Origin: Alisma plantago-aquatica
Taxonomy: Eukaryota > Streptophyta > Magnoliopsida > Alismatales > Alismataceae
Direction: 5' to 3'
DNA length: 64,000 nt
Assembly: GCA_963693085.1 (NCBI GenBank)
Contig: OY856409.1
Coordinates: 659,786,591-659,850,590, forward strand
Shown here: piece after piece, positions 1-11,499 of the stretch
Layout: each line of letters opens with the position of its first letter
Numbering within the stretch: position 1 is the first letter of the stretch
Notes under the pieces: generated by a model
Databases searched by the model: none
What the model was told of the DNA's origin: nothing
Seen by the model: only the letters and a program-made list of their open reading frames with translations
Position numbers and translations under genes: made by a program

Positions 1-1359
1 ATCTTGTCTTCTCCGAGTGGCTTGTCACATGCACAAGGCACAACCAAACAAAAGAAAGCAAGTTAGCAAACCAATATACACAAAGAATGCAAAGAGTAAT
101 GAATAAAGAATAGCAATGATGAGGGCAGTAGGAAAAGTCAAAGAAAAACTAACTAGCTAGGCCGAGCGCCTCTAGTCAAAGAAAAGACTAAGATAGGTAT
201 GAAAAGACAAATTATGCTAAGGCAAGAAAGAGAAAAGCAAAAGAGCAATTAAAGAACTAAACTAGCATAAATAAGGAAAGAGCAAGGCAAGAAGCTAACT
301 AAGCAAGAAAAGAACTAACTAAGCTAAGCAAGCACAGAACTAGGGTTTTAAGCAATAAAGAGAGGTGTGGGCTGTTTAGGGGTATGAACTTATCACTTAA
401 TTTGGGGGGTGACATGTGAACATTATGATTCCATTTAGATTATCCAAACCAAACAACAAGTTAGAGTCTAATGGATTAACCTAAGCTACTAACTGGCCAT
501 GGATATGCTAGGTTGTGTATAGGGAAACTAGTCCCTAACACCCCCTACTACCCTTACGAGGCTCAATTGGGTTAGGGATTAGGTTCAATCCAATTAGAGT
601 CTAATCAAGTCTAGGTTTCTACATTAGACATTCCTAGGGCAATTAGGGGCCGAGGGTAGTAATGGGGGGGTGAAATTAGGGTTTTGGGCCCCAATTCCCC
701 CACATTCTAGCCTTGAGAAGGCTCCATGCTAATTGCACTAGAATTATCCAATCTAGCTACTTAGATCTCTCACTTAGGATTAGGGAGATTGATTAAGATG
801 TAGGAAGATGGGAGGCAGCCTAGGGATCCAAGAATTGGACCTAGGGGCAAATCCCAAAATTCACACATATAAGCAATTTGCCTAAATTCCTAAGTGATTT
901 CACACACAAACCAACAAGCAATCCATGGAGAATGAGATGCAAATAGAACATAATCATTAACAAATGGAATTACAAAGTTTACATGTCATTTTCCCCCAAT
1001 ATGGTATCAAAGTAACATATTTGACCCCAAACAGCCCACCTAAGGAGCCTAGCTACTCATATACATGGAAAATACAAAAAGGGAGAAGAAGAAGATGGAA
1101 GTGGCCATGGAGCTCGAAGTACTGGTTGTCAATCCTCCCTCCAGCAGTAGCAGATCGTCCTCCTTCTTCTTCTTGGATGGAATGGAGTGGGATGATGGTG
1201 GGAAGTGGATGGAAGGCTTAGATATGGGGGGTTATGTGGTGGAAATGGTGAAATGGAGTGGATTTTAGGTGGATTTGGAGTGGAATGGAGTGGGTGGCGA
1301 TTTGGGGAGCTAGGATGGGGTAGAAGGTAGCCCGCCTCGTGCCCCAGCCGCCACCTAGG

Positions 1360-1367
1360 TATATATA
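1360..1367 (-). promoter_or_regulatory. TATA box of Athila-type LTR
   Basis: TATATATA on the minus strand, flanked by the conserved 'ccacctaggtatatataggtg' context. The same box sits at the same relative place in the other two LTR copies (16574-16581 plus; 19903-19910 minus). It lies about 800 bases from the LTR start, just downstream of the dyad array. Confidence 0.6.
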
Positions 1368-1444
1368 GGTGTGGGGGAAGCACTAGGTTAAGTTAGGGGC
1401 AAAATGGGCAAAACAGTGAAAAAGTGGCTGGATTTTGTGAGTAG

Positions 1445-1832
1445 CACGGCCGTGGGGGGTCACCACGGTCGTGGTGGGTAGGGTAGGCCACGGCCGTGGT
1501 GTATGGGCACGGTCGTGGGAATTAAAATGGCTAAATGTCAGGTTGGTGGTCAAATTTGGGCTGAAAAGGCCACGACCGTGGTGGTCACCACGGCCATGGT
1601 GCGTTGAGGGTAGCACGGTCGTGCTGCGTAGCACGGCCGTGGTGGGAGTTGGTAGCACGGCCGTGCTGCGTAGCACGGCCGTGGTGGGATCTGGTAGCAC
1701 GACCGTGGTGGGTGGTCGCAGCACGTCCGTGCTGCGTAGCACGGCCGTGGTAGAGTTCTACTTGATTTGGAGGTTGAGCCTGTGGATTTCTAAGTGACCT
1801 AGCACGGCCGTTTTGTTCCACCACGACCGTGC
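1445..1832. repeat. Array of ~15 CACGGCCGTG-like palindromes in LTR U3
   Basis: About fifteen copies of a 12-base motif of the form (C/G)CACGG(C/T)CGTG(G/C), or its complement with GACCG, occur in under 400 bases, for example at 1445, 1488, 1629, 1655, 1671 and 1738. The core CACGGCCGTG is a perfect 10-base palindrome. Spacing is irregular, and some pairs form larger dyads (GCACGGTCGTGC next to GCACGGCCGTGG). The array sits between the LTR start and the TATA box, that is in the presumed enhancer part of U3. The ORFs crossing it are repeat artefacts. Confidence 0.85.
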
Positions 1833-2161
1833 TGAGTCCTGGGGCAGCACTTTGACTTGGATCTTTGGATTTTCTTGGACATCTTTGCTTCAAATGATCT
1901 TTGTCCACTAAGGGTAGGTTGAGGGAGCCTTGGACTTCACTTTGGGTCTTCTCCAAGGGCAGAGGAACCCTAGGATCACTCCTTCTCTCTCTCTTCCATC
2001 AAGTGTGGTCCAAATGCCTGAAAAACACGCAAATGATGTCCATAAGTGCATTTTATACAAATAAGCATATTAGGGGGAATGACATGCAATCTAACAGGTA
2101 TAGATGTGATTGAAGAGCAATATAACACCAGATGAAGCCCTAAAACAGGGCTGCATCAATG

Positions 2162-2796
2162 GCTGCCACAGAATAGGAAAGAATCAGAAGATTCGAGAAG
2201 GGTTTGAATGATGATATATCAACCCTTGTGTCTGCCTTAGAAAACCGAGAGAGATTCTCTACCTTCGTTGAGTCAGTCCGAAGGATAGAGAGATCTGTGG
2301 TTGAGAAGAGACAAACTCAGAAAAGATATCCACAGTTCCAGAGTTCTTCATCTAGGGATTCCAAGAAACCTAGATTCTCTGCACCTAACCCTCCACCACC
2401 CAGATCGAGTTTTCAAACTCAATGGACACCAAGCAGAGGTAGAGGACGGAGTCAACCGCCTCAAAGGACGCATAGTTTTGCATCAATGTCAGTTACTGGA
2501 CCACCCCGACCACAACAACAGGAGAGGAGTTTCTACAACTGTGGTAAGGTGGGACACCTGATGAAGGATTGTCGTTCTAGGCCTGTCAGTGTGACACAAC
2601 CTCCGAGATAGAATCAACAAGGATCTTAGAATAGACAACATCAAGGAGCAGCTCGAGGACGTGGACAAGCATCTCAAGCTGGATCATCAGCACCACCTCA
2701 ACACCAGGCAACAGCGAGGTTATATGCTATGAACCCACCTGAAGCAGTGGTCAATCCACGGGTAGTGTCAGGTCAGATGAAACTTTATATTCTGAT
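2162..2796 (+). pseudogene. gag: gag C-terminal remnant of element A (nucleocapsid)
   Basis: The reading starts in mid-gene right after the inserted LTR: an in-frame TAG at 2174, then the capsid-end motif RRFEKGLNDDI, a basic Arg/Ser/Pro-rich stretch and a zinc knuckle at about 2530-2574 (FYNCGKVGHLMKDC). The first knuckle Cys is Phe, so the CX2CX4HX4C motif is incomplete. Further stops follow at 2609 and about 2629, after which the frame still reads gag-like residues up to [12 protein letters not shown]. The protease then continues in another frame; comparison with element B shows a one-base loss near 2787. Gag would build the virus-like particle and bind RNA. The N-terminal half lies beyond the inserted LTR, outside the window. 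Confidence 0.7.
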
Positions 2797-4422
2797 ATGT
2801 CTACCTCCTGTGTAGTATCTGTTCTGATTGACCCGGGTGCTACGCACTCTTTCATCACTCATAGAGTGATTTGTAACTGCAATGTGACTGTTAGTCATAG
2901 GGCAGATAGTTTGTTGTTGGAGACTCCGTTGAGTGGGTCTGCCGTTTTGCAGGAGGTATGCTCTCCCTGCATCCTTTTCTTTTCTGACCATCGCATTCAA
3001 GTGGATCTTATACCACTTAATATGCAAGGATTTGATATAATCCTCGGGATGGATACCTTAGAGAGGTATAGAGTTGTCCTGGATTGTGAATCCAAGTTGG
3101 CTGTGTTTGCTGATGAAAGCAACACATGGATCTTTCAAGGAGAAAGAAAGATTCTGCCCACTTGTCTTGTGTCAGCTATGGTTGCTGATAAGTTGTTGAG
3201 GCAAGGATGTTATGCATTCTTAGCCCATGTGGTAGATGTTACCAAGGAAAGGTCCAATCCTGCTAAAGTTCCCATAGTCAGGGAATTCGAGGATGTGTTT
3301 CCTAAAGAACTTCCTGGTATACCACCACCTCGGGAGATTGATTTTGAAATCAATCTGATCCTAGATACGAAACCCATAGCCCAGACTCCGTATAGGATGG
3401 CGCCTGCCGAGATGGCAGAACTCAAGAAACAGCTTCAAGAGTTACTTGAGAAGGGATTTATCCGACCAAGCACTTCACCTTGGGGTGCTCTAGTCTTGTT
3501 TGTTAAAAAGAAAGATGGGTCAATGTGGTTGTGCATCGACTACAGACAACTCAATAAAGTAACAATAAAGAATAAGTACCCTCTGCCGAGGATTGATGAT
3601 CTCTTTGACCAGTTGCGTGGTGCAACCGTCTTTTCCAAGATAGACTTGAGGTCTGGATATCATCAACTTCGTATTAAGGATAGTGACATATCCAAGTCTG
3701 CCTTTAGGACAAGATATGGTCACTATGAGTTCACGGTTATGTCGTTTGGACTAACCAATGCACCAGCTGCATTTATGGAACTCATGAATAGAGTTTTTCG
3801 ACCTTTCCTTGATCAGTGTGTTGTCGTCTTCATAGATGACATTCTGATCTATAGTAAGGATGCTCAGCAGCATGAGTGGCATCTTCGCCAAGCTTTGACC
3901 TTGCTAAGAGAACACAAGCTGTATGCTAAGTTTAGCAAGTGTGAGTTCTGGCTGCCGGAGGTATCTTTTCTTGGACATGTGATATCTGCCTCGGGAATTC
4001 GTGTTGACCCTACAAAGGTAGAATCTGTTCTACAATGGGAACAACCGAAGACACCGATGGAGATTCGAAGTTTCTTGGGGTTAGCTGGCTATTATCGAAG
4101 GTTCATTAAGAACTTTAGTTCTATAGCCTTACCTTTGACCAAGTTGACCCGGAAAGATGTTCCTTTTTCTTGGAGTGATAAGTGTCAACAATCTTTCCAG
4201 TTGTTGAAGGAGAGGTTGACAAGTGCACCTGTGCTTGTGCTACCTGAACAAGGAAAAGGATATGTAGTCTTCTATGATGCTTCCAAGAATGGACTAGGAT
4301 GTGTGTTGATGAAGGATAAACAAGTGATTTCTTTTGCTTCCCGACAGCTTAAGAAACACGAGGAGAATTATCCGACACATGATCTAGAGTTAGCTGCCGT
4401 GGTTCATGCCTTGAAAATCTAG
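2797..4422 (+). CDS. pol: pol part 1 of element A: protease, reverse transcriptase, RNase H start
   Basis: 541 codons. Residues 5-130 are a retropepsin-like aspartic protease with active site [11 protein letters not shown] (Asp12) and the later motif [10 protein letters not shown]. Residues about 190-365 are the reverse transcriptase: [16 protein letters not shown], first catalytic Asp in [11 protein letters not shown] (Asp283) and the FIDDILIYS box (Asp347, Asp348). The connection has [12 protein letters not shown]. RNase H begins near residue 488 ([12 protein letters not shown]). The ORF stops at TAG 4420-4422, but the same frame continues at once with RHYLYGE and FTDHKNL, so this is a single premature stop, most simply Trp TGG to TAG. 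All visible RT catalytic residues are present. The real protein would start in gag; the ATG at 2797 is only the first one in this frame. Confidence 0.85.
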   Translation: MSTSCVVSVLIDPGATHSFITHRVICNCNVTVSHRADSLLLETPLSGSAVLQEVCSPCILFFSDHRIQVDLIPLNMQGFDIILGMDTLERYRVVLDCESKLAVFADESNTWIFQGERKILPTCLVSAMVADKLLRQGCYAFLAHVVDVTKERSNPAKVPIVREFEDVFPKELPGIPPPREIDFEINLILDTKPIAQTPYRMAPAEMAELKKQLQELLEKGFIRPSTSPWGALVLFVKKKDGSMWLCIDYRQLNKVTIKNKYPLPRIDDLFDQLRGATVFSKIDLRSGYHQLRIKDSDISKSAFRTRYGHYEFTVMSFGLTNAPAAFMELMNRVFRPFLDQCVVVFIDDILIYSKDAQQHEWHLRQALTLLREHKLYAKFSKCEFWLPEVSFLGHVISASGIRVDPTKVESVLQWEQPKTPMEIRSFLGLAGYYRRFIKNFSSIALPLTKLTRKDVPFSWSDKCQQSFQLLKERLTSAPVLVLPEQGKGYVVFYDASKNGLGCVLMKDKQVISFASRQLKKHEENYPTHDLELAAVVHALKI

Positions 4423-6183
4423 AGACATTATCTCTACGGAGAAACATTCCAGATTTTCACAGACCACAAGAACCTTAAGTATATCTTCTCTCAGCATGAG
4501 CTTAACATGAGGCAACGTCGTTGGATGGAGTTAATCAAGGACTACGATTGTACAATTGATTACCATCCGGGCAAGGCCAATGTTGTTGCAGATGCCTTGA
4601 GTAGGAAATCAGCAACATCAACCATGAATAGAGCACAACTAAACTATTTAGTATGCTCTAGGAGAGATATGCTTATCTCTTTAAGGCAAGACAATGTACA
4701 GTTGAAGATGTCATTGTTAGCCGGGTTGTTAGCTGAGATGCATATTAAACCTACCCTAAGAGAGCAGATTAAGGAAGCACAACTAGGTGATGCTACAGTT
4801 CAGCAGATTAGATCTGAGTATGGAAATGAGAAGCGAGATGGTTTCCATGACTCAGATGACCAAGTAGCATGTTATAATGGAAGGATGATAGTGCCGGATG
4901 TGGATAACTTGAGGAAGTTAGTCCTAGAAGAAGCTCATTCTTCCATGTATGCTATGCATCCAGGGAGAACCAAGATGTATCGGAATTTGAAAGATCTGTA
5001 TTGGTGGCCTGGAATGAAGAAGGATGTTGCAGAGTTTGTTCTGAGGTGTCCTGTGTGTCAGCAAGTTAAAGCTAAACACCAGAAGCCTGCAGGAACAATG
5101 CAACCTTTACCCATACCACAGTGGAAGTGGGACTATGTGACCATGGACTTTGTTGTTGGCCTACCCAGGACAAGCAAAGGACATGATTCCATTTGGGTAG
5201 TTGTTGATAGGTTGACAAAGACAGCGCACTTCTTACCTGTCAAAACAACCTATTCTGCTGAAAGGTTATCACAGTTATATGTGCAAGAGATAGTGCGTTT
5301 GCACGGAATTCCTATCACAATAGTTTCTGACAGAGGTCCTCAGTTTACAATTCGTTTTTGGGAACAGTTACACAGAGCCTTAGGCACCAAGCTAAGGTTT
5401 AGTACGGCCTTTCATCCACAGACTGATGGACAGTCAGAAAGGACCATACAGACTTTAGAAGACCTTTTGAGAGCATGTGTTCTCCAGTTTACTGGGAGTT
5501 GGGATCTACACCTAAGCTTGATAGAGTTTGCCTATAACAATAGCTATCAGCATAGTATTGATATGGCACCATATGAAGCCTTATATGGTAGACGTTGTAG
5601 ATCACCTTTGTGTTGGTTTGAGACTGGTGAGCATCAGTTGTTAGGTCCTGATCTTGTGCAGCAGACCACAGAAAAGATTAAAGTAATACAACAAAAGATT
5701 AAGACTGCACAGGATAGGCAGAAATCTTATTGTGACAAACGTCGTAGACCCTTAGAGTTCCAGGTTGGAGACAGAGTATATCTCAAAGTCTTGCCTTGGA
5801 AAGGGGTCCGTCGTTTTGGAAGGAAAGGGAAGTTAGCTCCTAGATTTATGGGGCCTTATCCAATCATTAAACAGATTGGAAAGGTAGCATATAGACTAGA
5901 GCTACCACCAGAGTTACAGAGGTTACATCCTGTGTTTCACATTTCTATGCTGAAGAAATGTCACCCAGACACTGAGTCAATTCTACAACCTATGGAGGTA
6001 GAATTGAATGAAGATGTATCTTATGAGGAGGGACCAGTGTCAATCCTTGATAACAGAATTAAAAAGTTAAAGAAGAAAGATATAAGTCTTGTGAAAGTCC
6101 TCTGGAATCACCGTGGTGTTGAAGAAGCCACATGGGAACTAGAGGATGAGATGAGAAGGAAGTATCCTGCCCTTTTCTCTTAG
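4423..6183 (+). CDS. pol: pol part 2 of element A: RNase H end, integrase, chromodomain
   Basis: Same frame as the preceding ORF, after the TAG at 4420. It begins with the end of RNase H ([23 protein letters not shown]). Counting from the ATG at 4507: integrase HHCC zinc domain with His144, His151, Cys181 and Cys184; catalytic core with Asp214 (TMDFVVGLP), Asp275 (IVSDRGPQF) and Glu311 (GQSERT), that is a D-D(35)E spacing with all three residues intact; then a GPY/F module ([19 protein letters not shown]). A C-terminal chromodomain follows at about residues 511-556 ([16 protein letters not shown]), which in chromoviruses directs insertion to heterochromatin. It ends at TAG 6181-6183, just before the PPT. 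Confidence 0.88.
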   Translation, partial: RHYLYGETFQIFTDHKNLKYIFSQHELNMRQRRWMELIKDYDCTIDYHPGKANVVADALSRKSATSTMNRAQLNYLVCSRRDMLISLRQDNVQLKMSLLAGLLAEMHIKPTLREQIKEAQLGDATVQQIRSEYGNEKRDGFHDSDDQVACYNGRMIVPDVDNLRKLVLEEAHSSMYAMHPGRTKMYRNLKDLYWWPGMKKDVAEFVLRCPVCQQVKAKHQKPAGTMQPLPIPQWKWDYVTMDFVVGLPRTSKGHDSIWVVVDRLTKTAHFLPVKTTYSAERLSQLYVQEIVRLHGIPITIVSDRGPQFTIRFWEQLHRALGTKLRFSTAFHPQTDGQSERTIQTLEDLLRACVLQFTGSWDLHLSLIEFAYNNSYQHSIDMAPYEALYGRRCRSPLCWFETGEHQLLGPDLVQQTTEKIKVIQQKIKTAQDRQKSYCDKRRRPLEFQVGDRVYLKVLPWKGVRRFGRKGKLAPRFMGPYPIIKQIGKVAYRLELPPELQRLHPVFHISMLKKCHPDTESILQPMEVELNEDVSYEEGPVSILDNRIKKLKKKDISLVKVLWNHRGVEEATWELEDEMRRKYPALFS

Positions 6184-6210
6184 TATGTTTTATCGATTTC
6201 GGGGACGAAA

Positions 6211-6232
6211 TCCTTATAAGGGGTGGATAATT
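6211..6232 (+). other. Polypurine tract of element A
   Basis: The purine-rich run AAGGGGTGGATAA lies directly before the LTR start TGTAACATCC, preceded by the clade-typical 'ttcggggacgaaatcc'. It would prime plus-strand DNA synthesis. The matching but decayed site of element B is at 29781-29814. Confidence 0.7.
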
Positions 6233-6735
6233 TGTAACATCCCTGACCTGGGTTATGAGTTAACCCTAGGTGTTTTTCCTAACTATGTAATTAAATCCTT
6301 TTGATTAATTTTGGGCATGTAATTAAGTTTCTCAGAATCATATATTTCAGTTTTTGCTCCTTTTTATATAAAATTGTAGCATTGTTTTGTTATACAGGGA
6401 CCTATGTGCAATTTACCCAGTTAGAAGGGTTAACTTGCAATTTGCACATGTTGAGATGTTCCTCTGATGTTGAGACATCATGAGAATCATTATGATGAAG
6501 TTTGAGGGATTTCCCAAGCTTGGGCACCAAGGTGCAACTGTGGAAGCAAAGAAGGTTGATCTTCCTTGCCCTCATGTGTATGCTTAACTAATAGGTTGAT
6601 CTTCCTTGCCCTCATTTCTTGACCTTAAAAGAATGTTGTCCTTAGAAATAATAAGAAGGGACGAGCAAAGAAGGATGGAGGGACTAAGTTGAAAATATGG
6701 AGAACTTATGAGCTTATGTTGAAACCTCATCCCAA

Positions 6736-6744
6736 GTATATAAG
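6736..6744 (+). promoter_or_regulatory. Probable TATA box of LTR A
   Basis: GTATATAAG about 500 bases into the LTR, followed by a pyrimidine-rich stretch (ctctctacttcact) as is usual near plant transcription starts. If used, the dyad array downstream would be in the RNA. Confidence 0.45.
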
Positions 6745-7254
6745 CTCTCTACTTCACTTAGCAAGGAAACCCTCCCTTCGTTCCTTTCACTGTTCTATTC
6801 ACCCAAACCGACTAAATAGGAGCTGTGGAGCTCAGGAGGATGACCAAGTAGAGCAAGGTAGGTTTGAATCCTCACTTTTGCTTAAGTTCATGGTTAGAAC
6901 TCAAATTCAAGGTCAAATTGATGGCTAGCTCACATAGCTCTACCTTTCTAGCCATCTCTTCTCGACTTTCCTTGGAAGGATCACCTTAGCCGACCTGTGG
7001 AAACTCAAGGACGCCATTAAAAGCTTGTAGCTCGAAAGCTTGGAGCTCAAGGAGCAAGCTTTAGGCGGGTTTTATAACTCTAAACCTATGCTTTGTTATA
7101 TACATATCGTTATGCTTTTAGATGATAGTTCTTCTTCTTCTCTACCTTCCTTTGCTACCTTGCAAGCAAATCCGTGAGAAATCCTTTCTATTCTTGAGCT
7201 AGGAGATGAATACGTTATTTCCAAAGTTAATCCACTACTTTTCACTTTATTAAA

Positions 7255-8880
7255 CGGTCTCCACAAATTGCTCTCTCGGTTTGCAAAACCGTGTAGTGAG
7301 CAAACGGTCTCAGGACCGTGTAAGGGAAAACGGTATTCAAGACCGTTTAGCCACGTTGACCGAGAGTGGACCGTATAAGATTTCTGTTCATAATTATGTA
7401 GGCTAATCACCCACAAAATTTGAGATGATAACTCCAAAGGAATCGTGAGATATGGCCTTTTTAATCAACAACTTTAATTGAATTTACTCCTGATTTCCAA
7501 TCTGTTGAAATCGCCCTTTTTGGGAAAACGGTCTCAAGACCGTGTAAGAACGTTGACCAAGCATTGACCGTATGAGATTACTGTTCAAAATAATGTTGAT
7601 TAACAACTCACCAAATTTTATGGACTAATTCCAAACGATCTAAGAGTTGAAGGATGATTACTAGGGCAAACCCTAATTGAAATCAGTACTGAAATCTTAA
7701 TGATTTGATTAAGTGTTTTTGGGTTGATTAACCTAAACGGTCTCAAGACCGTTTGGAGATCAATCAAACGGTCTCAAGACCGTGTGGGGAATCACCCAAG
7801 ACCGTGTGGAGGTCTGGGGTCAAGTATAGTTGACCAATTGAAAGTACAAAGATACCAAATTACATTGCAATTAAGTATTGATATGATAATTAACTCAATA
7901 GATCCAACCTTGAAGAATTTACACTAGAATACAAACGTTTGATGGGCAAACGGTCTCAAGACCGTTTGGAACTCATCCAAACGGTCTCAAGACCGTGTGG
8001 TGACAACCCAAGACCGTGTGGAGGTCTAGGGTTAAGGTAATTTGATCAATTGAGGGCCCAATTGCAATAGGTTATTGAATTAATCAAAATACTGATTTGA
8101 GACTCAATCAAGGTTCAACTCCTATCAAATCACATTAGAATTTGATGAAATCTTGGGCAAACGGTCTCAAGACCGTGTGGAGTTCATCCACACGATCTCA
8201 AGACCGTTTGGGCCATATTTGGGCCCAATTGGAGCTCAATTGAAGGGTTCAACCTTGTGTTGATTCACATTGTTGAGTGTTGATGGTTGAACGTTGATGG
8301 ACCTTAATTGAACCAACTTCAACCCTAATTGGATAACAATTGAGGGTCAATTGAGTGACCAATTGGTTAAGCATAACCCTAATTAACTCAATCTATAAGT
8401 GGTTACCATGGCTTTGACCATTTGGAGGCTTCAACATTGATAATCATAAACGATTGAAATCATTGAACCATGTTGGAGGTCCAAACGGTTTGAGACCAAG
8501 TGGACCAAACGGTCTCAAGACCGTTTGAGGTCACACGGTCTCAAGACCGTTTGAGACCTCATGGTCTCAAGATCGTTTGAGGTTACACGGTCTCAAGACC
8601 GTGTGAGGCCTCACGGTCTCAAGAATATTTGGGGCCAAACGGTCTCAAGACCGTTTGGACTCAAACGATCTCAAGATCGAGAGACACCAAACGATCTCAA
8701 ACCGTGTAAGCCCTCTCGGTCTTGAAGTCAAACTTGTTAAACGGTCTACACCCTCACACGGTTTGGGAAAACAACCTTGAAGGTCACACGGTCTTGGAGT
8801 CAACCCTAGCAAACGGTCAACTCATCCAAACGGTTTCAAACCGTTTGGAGGTTGAAGGTTGAAACCGTTTGAGGTTTTCA
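7255..8880. repeat. Array of ACGGTCTCAAGACCGT dyads in LTR A
   Basis: At least ten full copies of the 16-base dyad ACGGTCTCAAGACCGT (7521, 7738, 7767, 7950, 7980, 8161, 8509, 8537, 8589, 8640) and many variants or half sites (for example 7302, 8192, 8561, 8827). Copies are usually embedded in AAACGG...CCGTTTGG or CACGG...CCGTGTGG. The density is highest at 8484-8720. The arms are perfect inverted repeats around a two-base centre, so each copy can form a short hairpin in RNA or single-stranded DNA. Confidence 0.85.
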
Positions 8881-9420
8881 AAGGCTGATTTCACTTAATC
8901 ACTGGAAGATGTAAATGGTTCAATGATGCTCAAATATAAACCCTAATGGTAACCTAGGACATTAGGGGACTAAGTGACTAATGATTTAACCCATGATGGT
9001 GATCAATGGGGTGAATTACCAAAATACCCTTGAGGGGTTCAATTGAGTAAAACCTTGTTCAAATCAAACCCTAATCACATGATAGTGATGTTTTGGCTTA
9101 TGTTAGCCCATGAGGACTTAATCCAACCTGATCTAGAGTGGTGTTATCACCATCTACTAGTATGAGGAGAGAGAAAGTATCTTAAGAGAAAGAAAGTACC
9201 TTAAGAGAGAGAAAGTACCCTTTTAGGGTGGAAACTCAAGTAAAGAACCTTCAATACACATGAATGTGCATGATTAAGGTATGATCCACCTATGTGAGAT
9301 CATGGAAACCCTAATTATGATATATGATGAATCTTAAGATAATCTGATAGCATCAATGATGATGTTCCTCATACATGATGATGTTATGAGTTCATTTCAC
9401 CATGTGATGTGAATAATAAA

Positions 9421-9580
9421 CCCTAATTCAAGGGTAATGACATGTGATGTGAATAGTAAACCCTAATTCAAGGGTAATGACATGTGATATGAATAGTAAA
9501 CCCTAATTCAAGGGTAATGACATGTGATGTGAATAGTAAACCCTAATTCAAAGGTGATGACATGTTATATGAGTATTAAA
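9421..9580 (+). repeat. 40-bp tandem repeat, four copies, in LTR A
   Basis: Units start at 9421, 9461, 9501 and 9541 with CCCTAATTCAAGGGTAATGA. The first three are nearly identical and the fourth is diverged; a partial unit precedes them. Related CCCTAAT-rich repeats of other unit lengths occur at the matching position in relatives (43978-44284, and 32960-33260 on the other strand). Confidence 0.85.
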
Positions 9581-11499
9581 CTCTATTTGATAAGAATCAA
9601 AGAACTTAGCTCTTATGACAAGAGTGGAAAGTATAATCATTGTTTTGAATTACCTTTATTAGTTGAATTAACCAAGCATGTTCTGATATGGAGGTGATCA
9701 TACCCAGGTATGGATGATGATACTATATTCACTAAAGGCATATTGATAGCTTTATGAATAAGTAAAGTATCTTGATGCCTTGTCAGTGGCATTCTATGAT
9801 AATAATGGGCTGTGAAAGCCATGAATACCATCAAGGTCATGCTTTAGAGATGACTTGTGATGAGTATAATGAGAAATGATGATTGATGTGAGTTAGGCTT
9901 GTTACATTTAGTATTCTCCTTTTATAGCTGTTATGCTACTGTTATTGTTTGAAGAACAATGTGTGATGTTAAATGAATACTGAATGTACCTAACTAATCA
10001 AGTATAATGTAGATCCCTGATCATAGACCCATCATTGTCAGAGATCAAATGATGGTGAAACAGGTTTTCCTAAGGGAACTCCTGGATCACATACTATTGA
10101 GTATGTGGGGTATATGGATGTGTAGAACCTTACATCCTAGTGTAGGAATTTGATGTAGATATGTAATCCGTCAATCCTTCACTACAATCCCATACTGTAT
10201 CAGTAGTAGGTAAACATGAAACCTCCTGATGACGAAGAGAACATAGATATCCGTATCAGTGGAGATAAACATGAAATATCCTGATGACGAAGAGAGTACA
10301 GAACGCCACTGTAACTCTAAAATAGCGAAGGACCAGTTTACCCTGGTGAGCTATAATAGTAGAGACACAAGATGTCCTACAAGTGATCCTCTTACTGACT
10401 GAGGAAGGTGAAGGTCATGAGAATCTGGCTCTCTTAATGACCTATGTATGATACTGATGTGACTTCTTAGCGATCAGTTGGAGTATGAGTGGTATGCCTC
10501 ATCTCCACAGGGCATAATATTGGTTGTAAAACATAATCAACCGCGTAGTATACTTGTTAGAGATAACTACGAGTTAGTTGATTGATGATACACTATAATA
10601 GTGCTTATATTCTTCATGTCTCATAAATGTTGAGCGCTTGTTTATAGCTGCAACTGCTATTGAATACTTTGAAAGTTTTACTGCTTAAGATATTCTTTGA
10701 TGTTATAATAAAGCTTCTGGCGGAGAGTTATAACTCTTGCTGGGAAAATTGTGTAAAATTGTCTCACCCCGTAGACTTCAACTTTTAGGTGGACGTCGAA
10801 GACGGAGGAACCGGTCTACAGGTGACCAGTCCCAGCAGCAGCAGCAGCACCAGGAGCAGCAATAAATCTCAGGTGGAGATTTATCCTGCCATGTGGTGTA
10901 GTTAGAGTCAGTCCTATGTGTCCTCTGTACTCTCAGGTCTTGGAGTCTTTTGTTATGAGTTCTTGAGATTTTGTGTCTTGTTGTATATAATTACTCAAGA
11001 AGTAATTATCATGAGATGTAAACAGTTTATCTCTTGTTATGAAAGAAGCTTTTATGGATTCAAGCTCTTGTCTCGAAAAGTTTTAATTTCCCGTGATTTT
11101 TGTCTTCCGCTGTTAATCGAATCGCTTCCGCTAAGTTTGAATCGTATTTATATCGTGGTTTGGAGATCAGATCCCACAGTGAGGATCAATGCTAACTTGC
11201 CTCTGAGGACTTGTAGCTTCTGTAATCCTCTTATGATGTTGATCACGGGGCTTCCCCTACCTTTTCCTTAATCATGAACATTTTTAGTGCACTTTATTAA
11301 AGTTGGCCTACTTTAGGGAATTATTTGTAGGTGGTCTAACCATTAGGGCCTCATAATAACAATCATGTTCCTTCCATCCTAGGCCCTAGTCTCTACTTTT
11401 ACCTTTCCAATTTAGGGTGCATGAGGGACACAATCAGGTACTTAAGTAGATTTTAGTTTTTTTTCATTGAATCATGATCATTAGGAATAGTAGCACTTG

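Larger units (their letters stand above)
1..2158 (-). mobile_element. Athila-type gypsy LTR, cut by window edge
   Basis: This is a long terminal repeat read on the minus strand. It starts at 2158 with TGATGCAGCC and runs off the left edge. It matches, end to end and in the same order, the two LTR arms at 15759-18240 and 18271-20721: the terminal TGATGCAGCCC, the dyad array, the TATA box and the AT-rich tail with 'tctaggtttct' and 'gaggctcaatt' blocks. By comparison about 300 bases of its 3' end should lie left of the window. It is inserted in the gag region of element A, whose coding resumes at about 2162. It keeps far more CpG than the other two copies, so it is probably the youngest. Whether it is a solo LTR or part of a full element cannot be told. 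Confidence 0.75.
2159..11178 (+). mobile_element. Element A: Tekay/Del-type chromovirus (Ty3/gypsy), 5' part missing
   Basis: A Ty3/gypsy retrotransposon on the plus strand: gag remnant, pol in the order protease-RT-RNase H-integrase, a C-terminal chromodomain, a polypurine tract and a 3' LTR starting TGTAACATCC. The order and chromodomain place it in the chromoviruses, and the long LTR and PPT context ('ggacgaaatcc') fit the Tekay/Del clade. The 5' LTR and the start of gag are separated from it by the LTR at 1-2158. Its 3' LTR ends at CCCACA, and the next five bases (11179-11183) would be the target duplication. It appears to sit inside the 3' part of Tat-type element C. Confidence 0.85.
6233..11178 (+). 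mobile_element. 3' LTR of element A (~4.9 kb)
   Basis: Starts TGTAACATCC after the PPT and ends CCCACA at 11178. The end is set by alignment with the 5' LTR end of element B (26280-26815): shared blocks include 'ggcggagagtt', 'aattgtctca', 'tttttaggtggac' and 'gtcctatgtg'. Order inside: promoter near 6736, a dyad array (about 7255-8880), a 40-bp tandem repeat (9421-9580), a second repeated block at 10200-10400 and a CAG-rich run at 10829-10862. A 23-base segment starting 'aggttgatcttccttgcc' occurs twice near 6550 and 6593. The ORFs in this stretch are short and have no family resemblance. Confidence 0.8.

Noticed and set aside
1445..1832. Possible CRISPR array
   Set aside because: Repeat units are 10-12 bases, palindromic, irregularly spaced and in a plant LTR; no constant spacer length.
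1383..1956. Overlapping ORFs of 108-123 codons on both strands
   Set aside because: They are translations of the CACGGCCGTG array (repeats of HGRAT and VVLRSTAV type) and exist on both strands at once; no domain.
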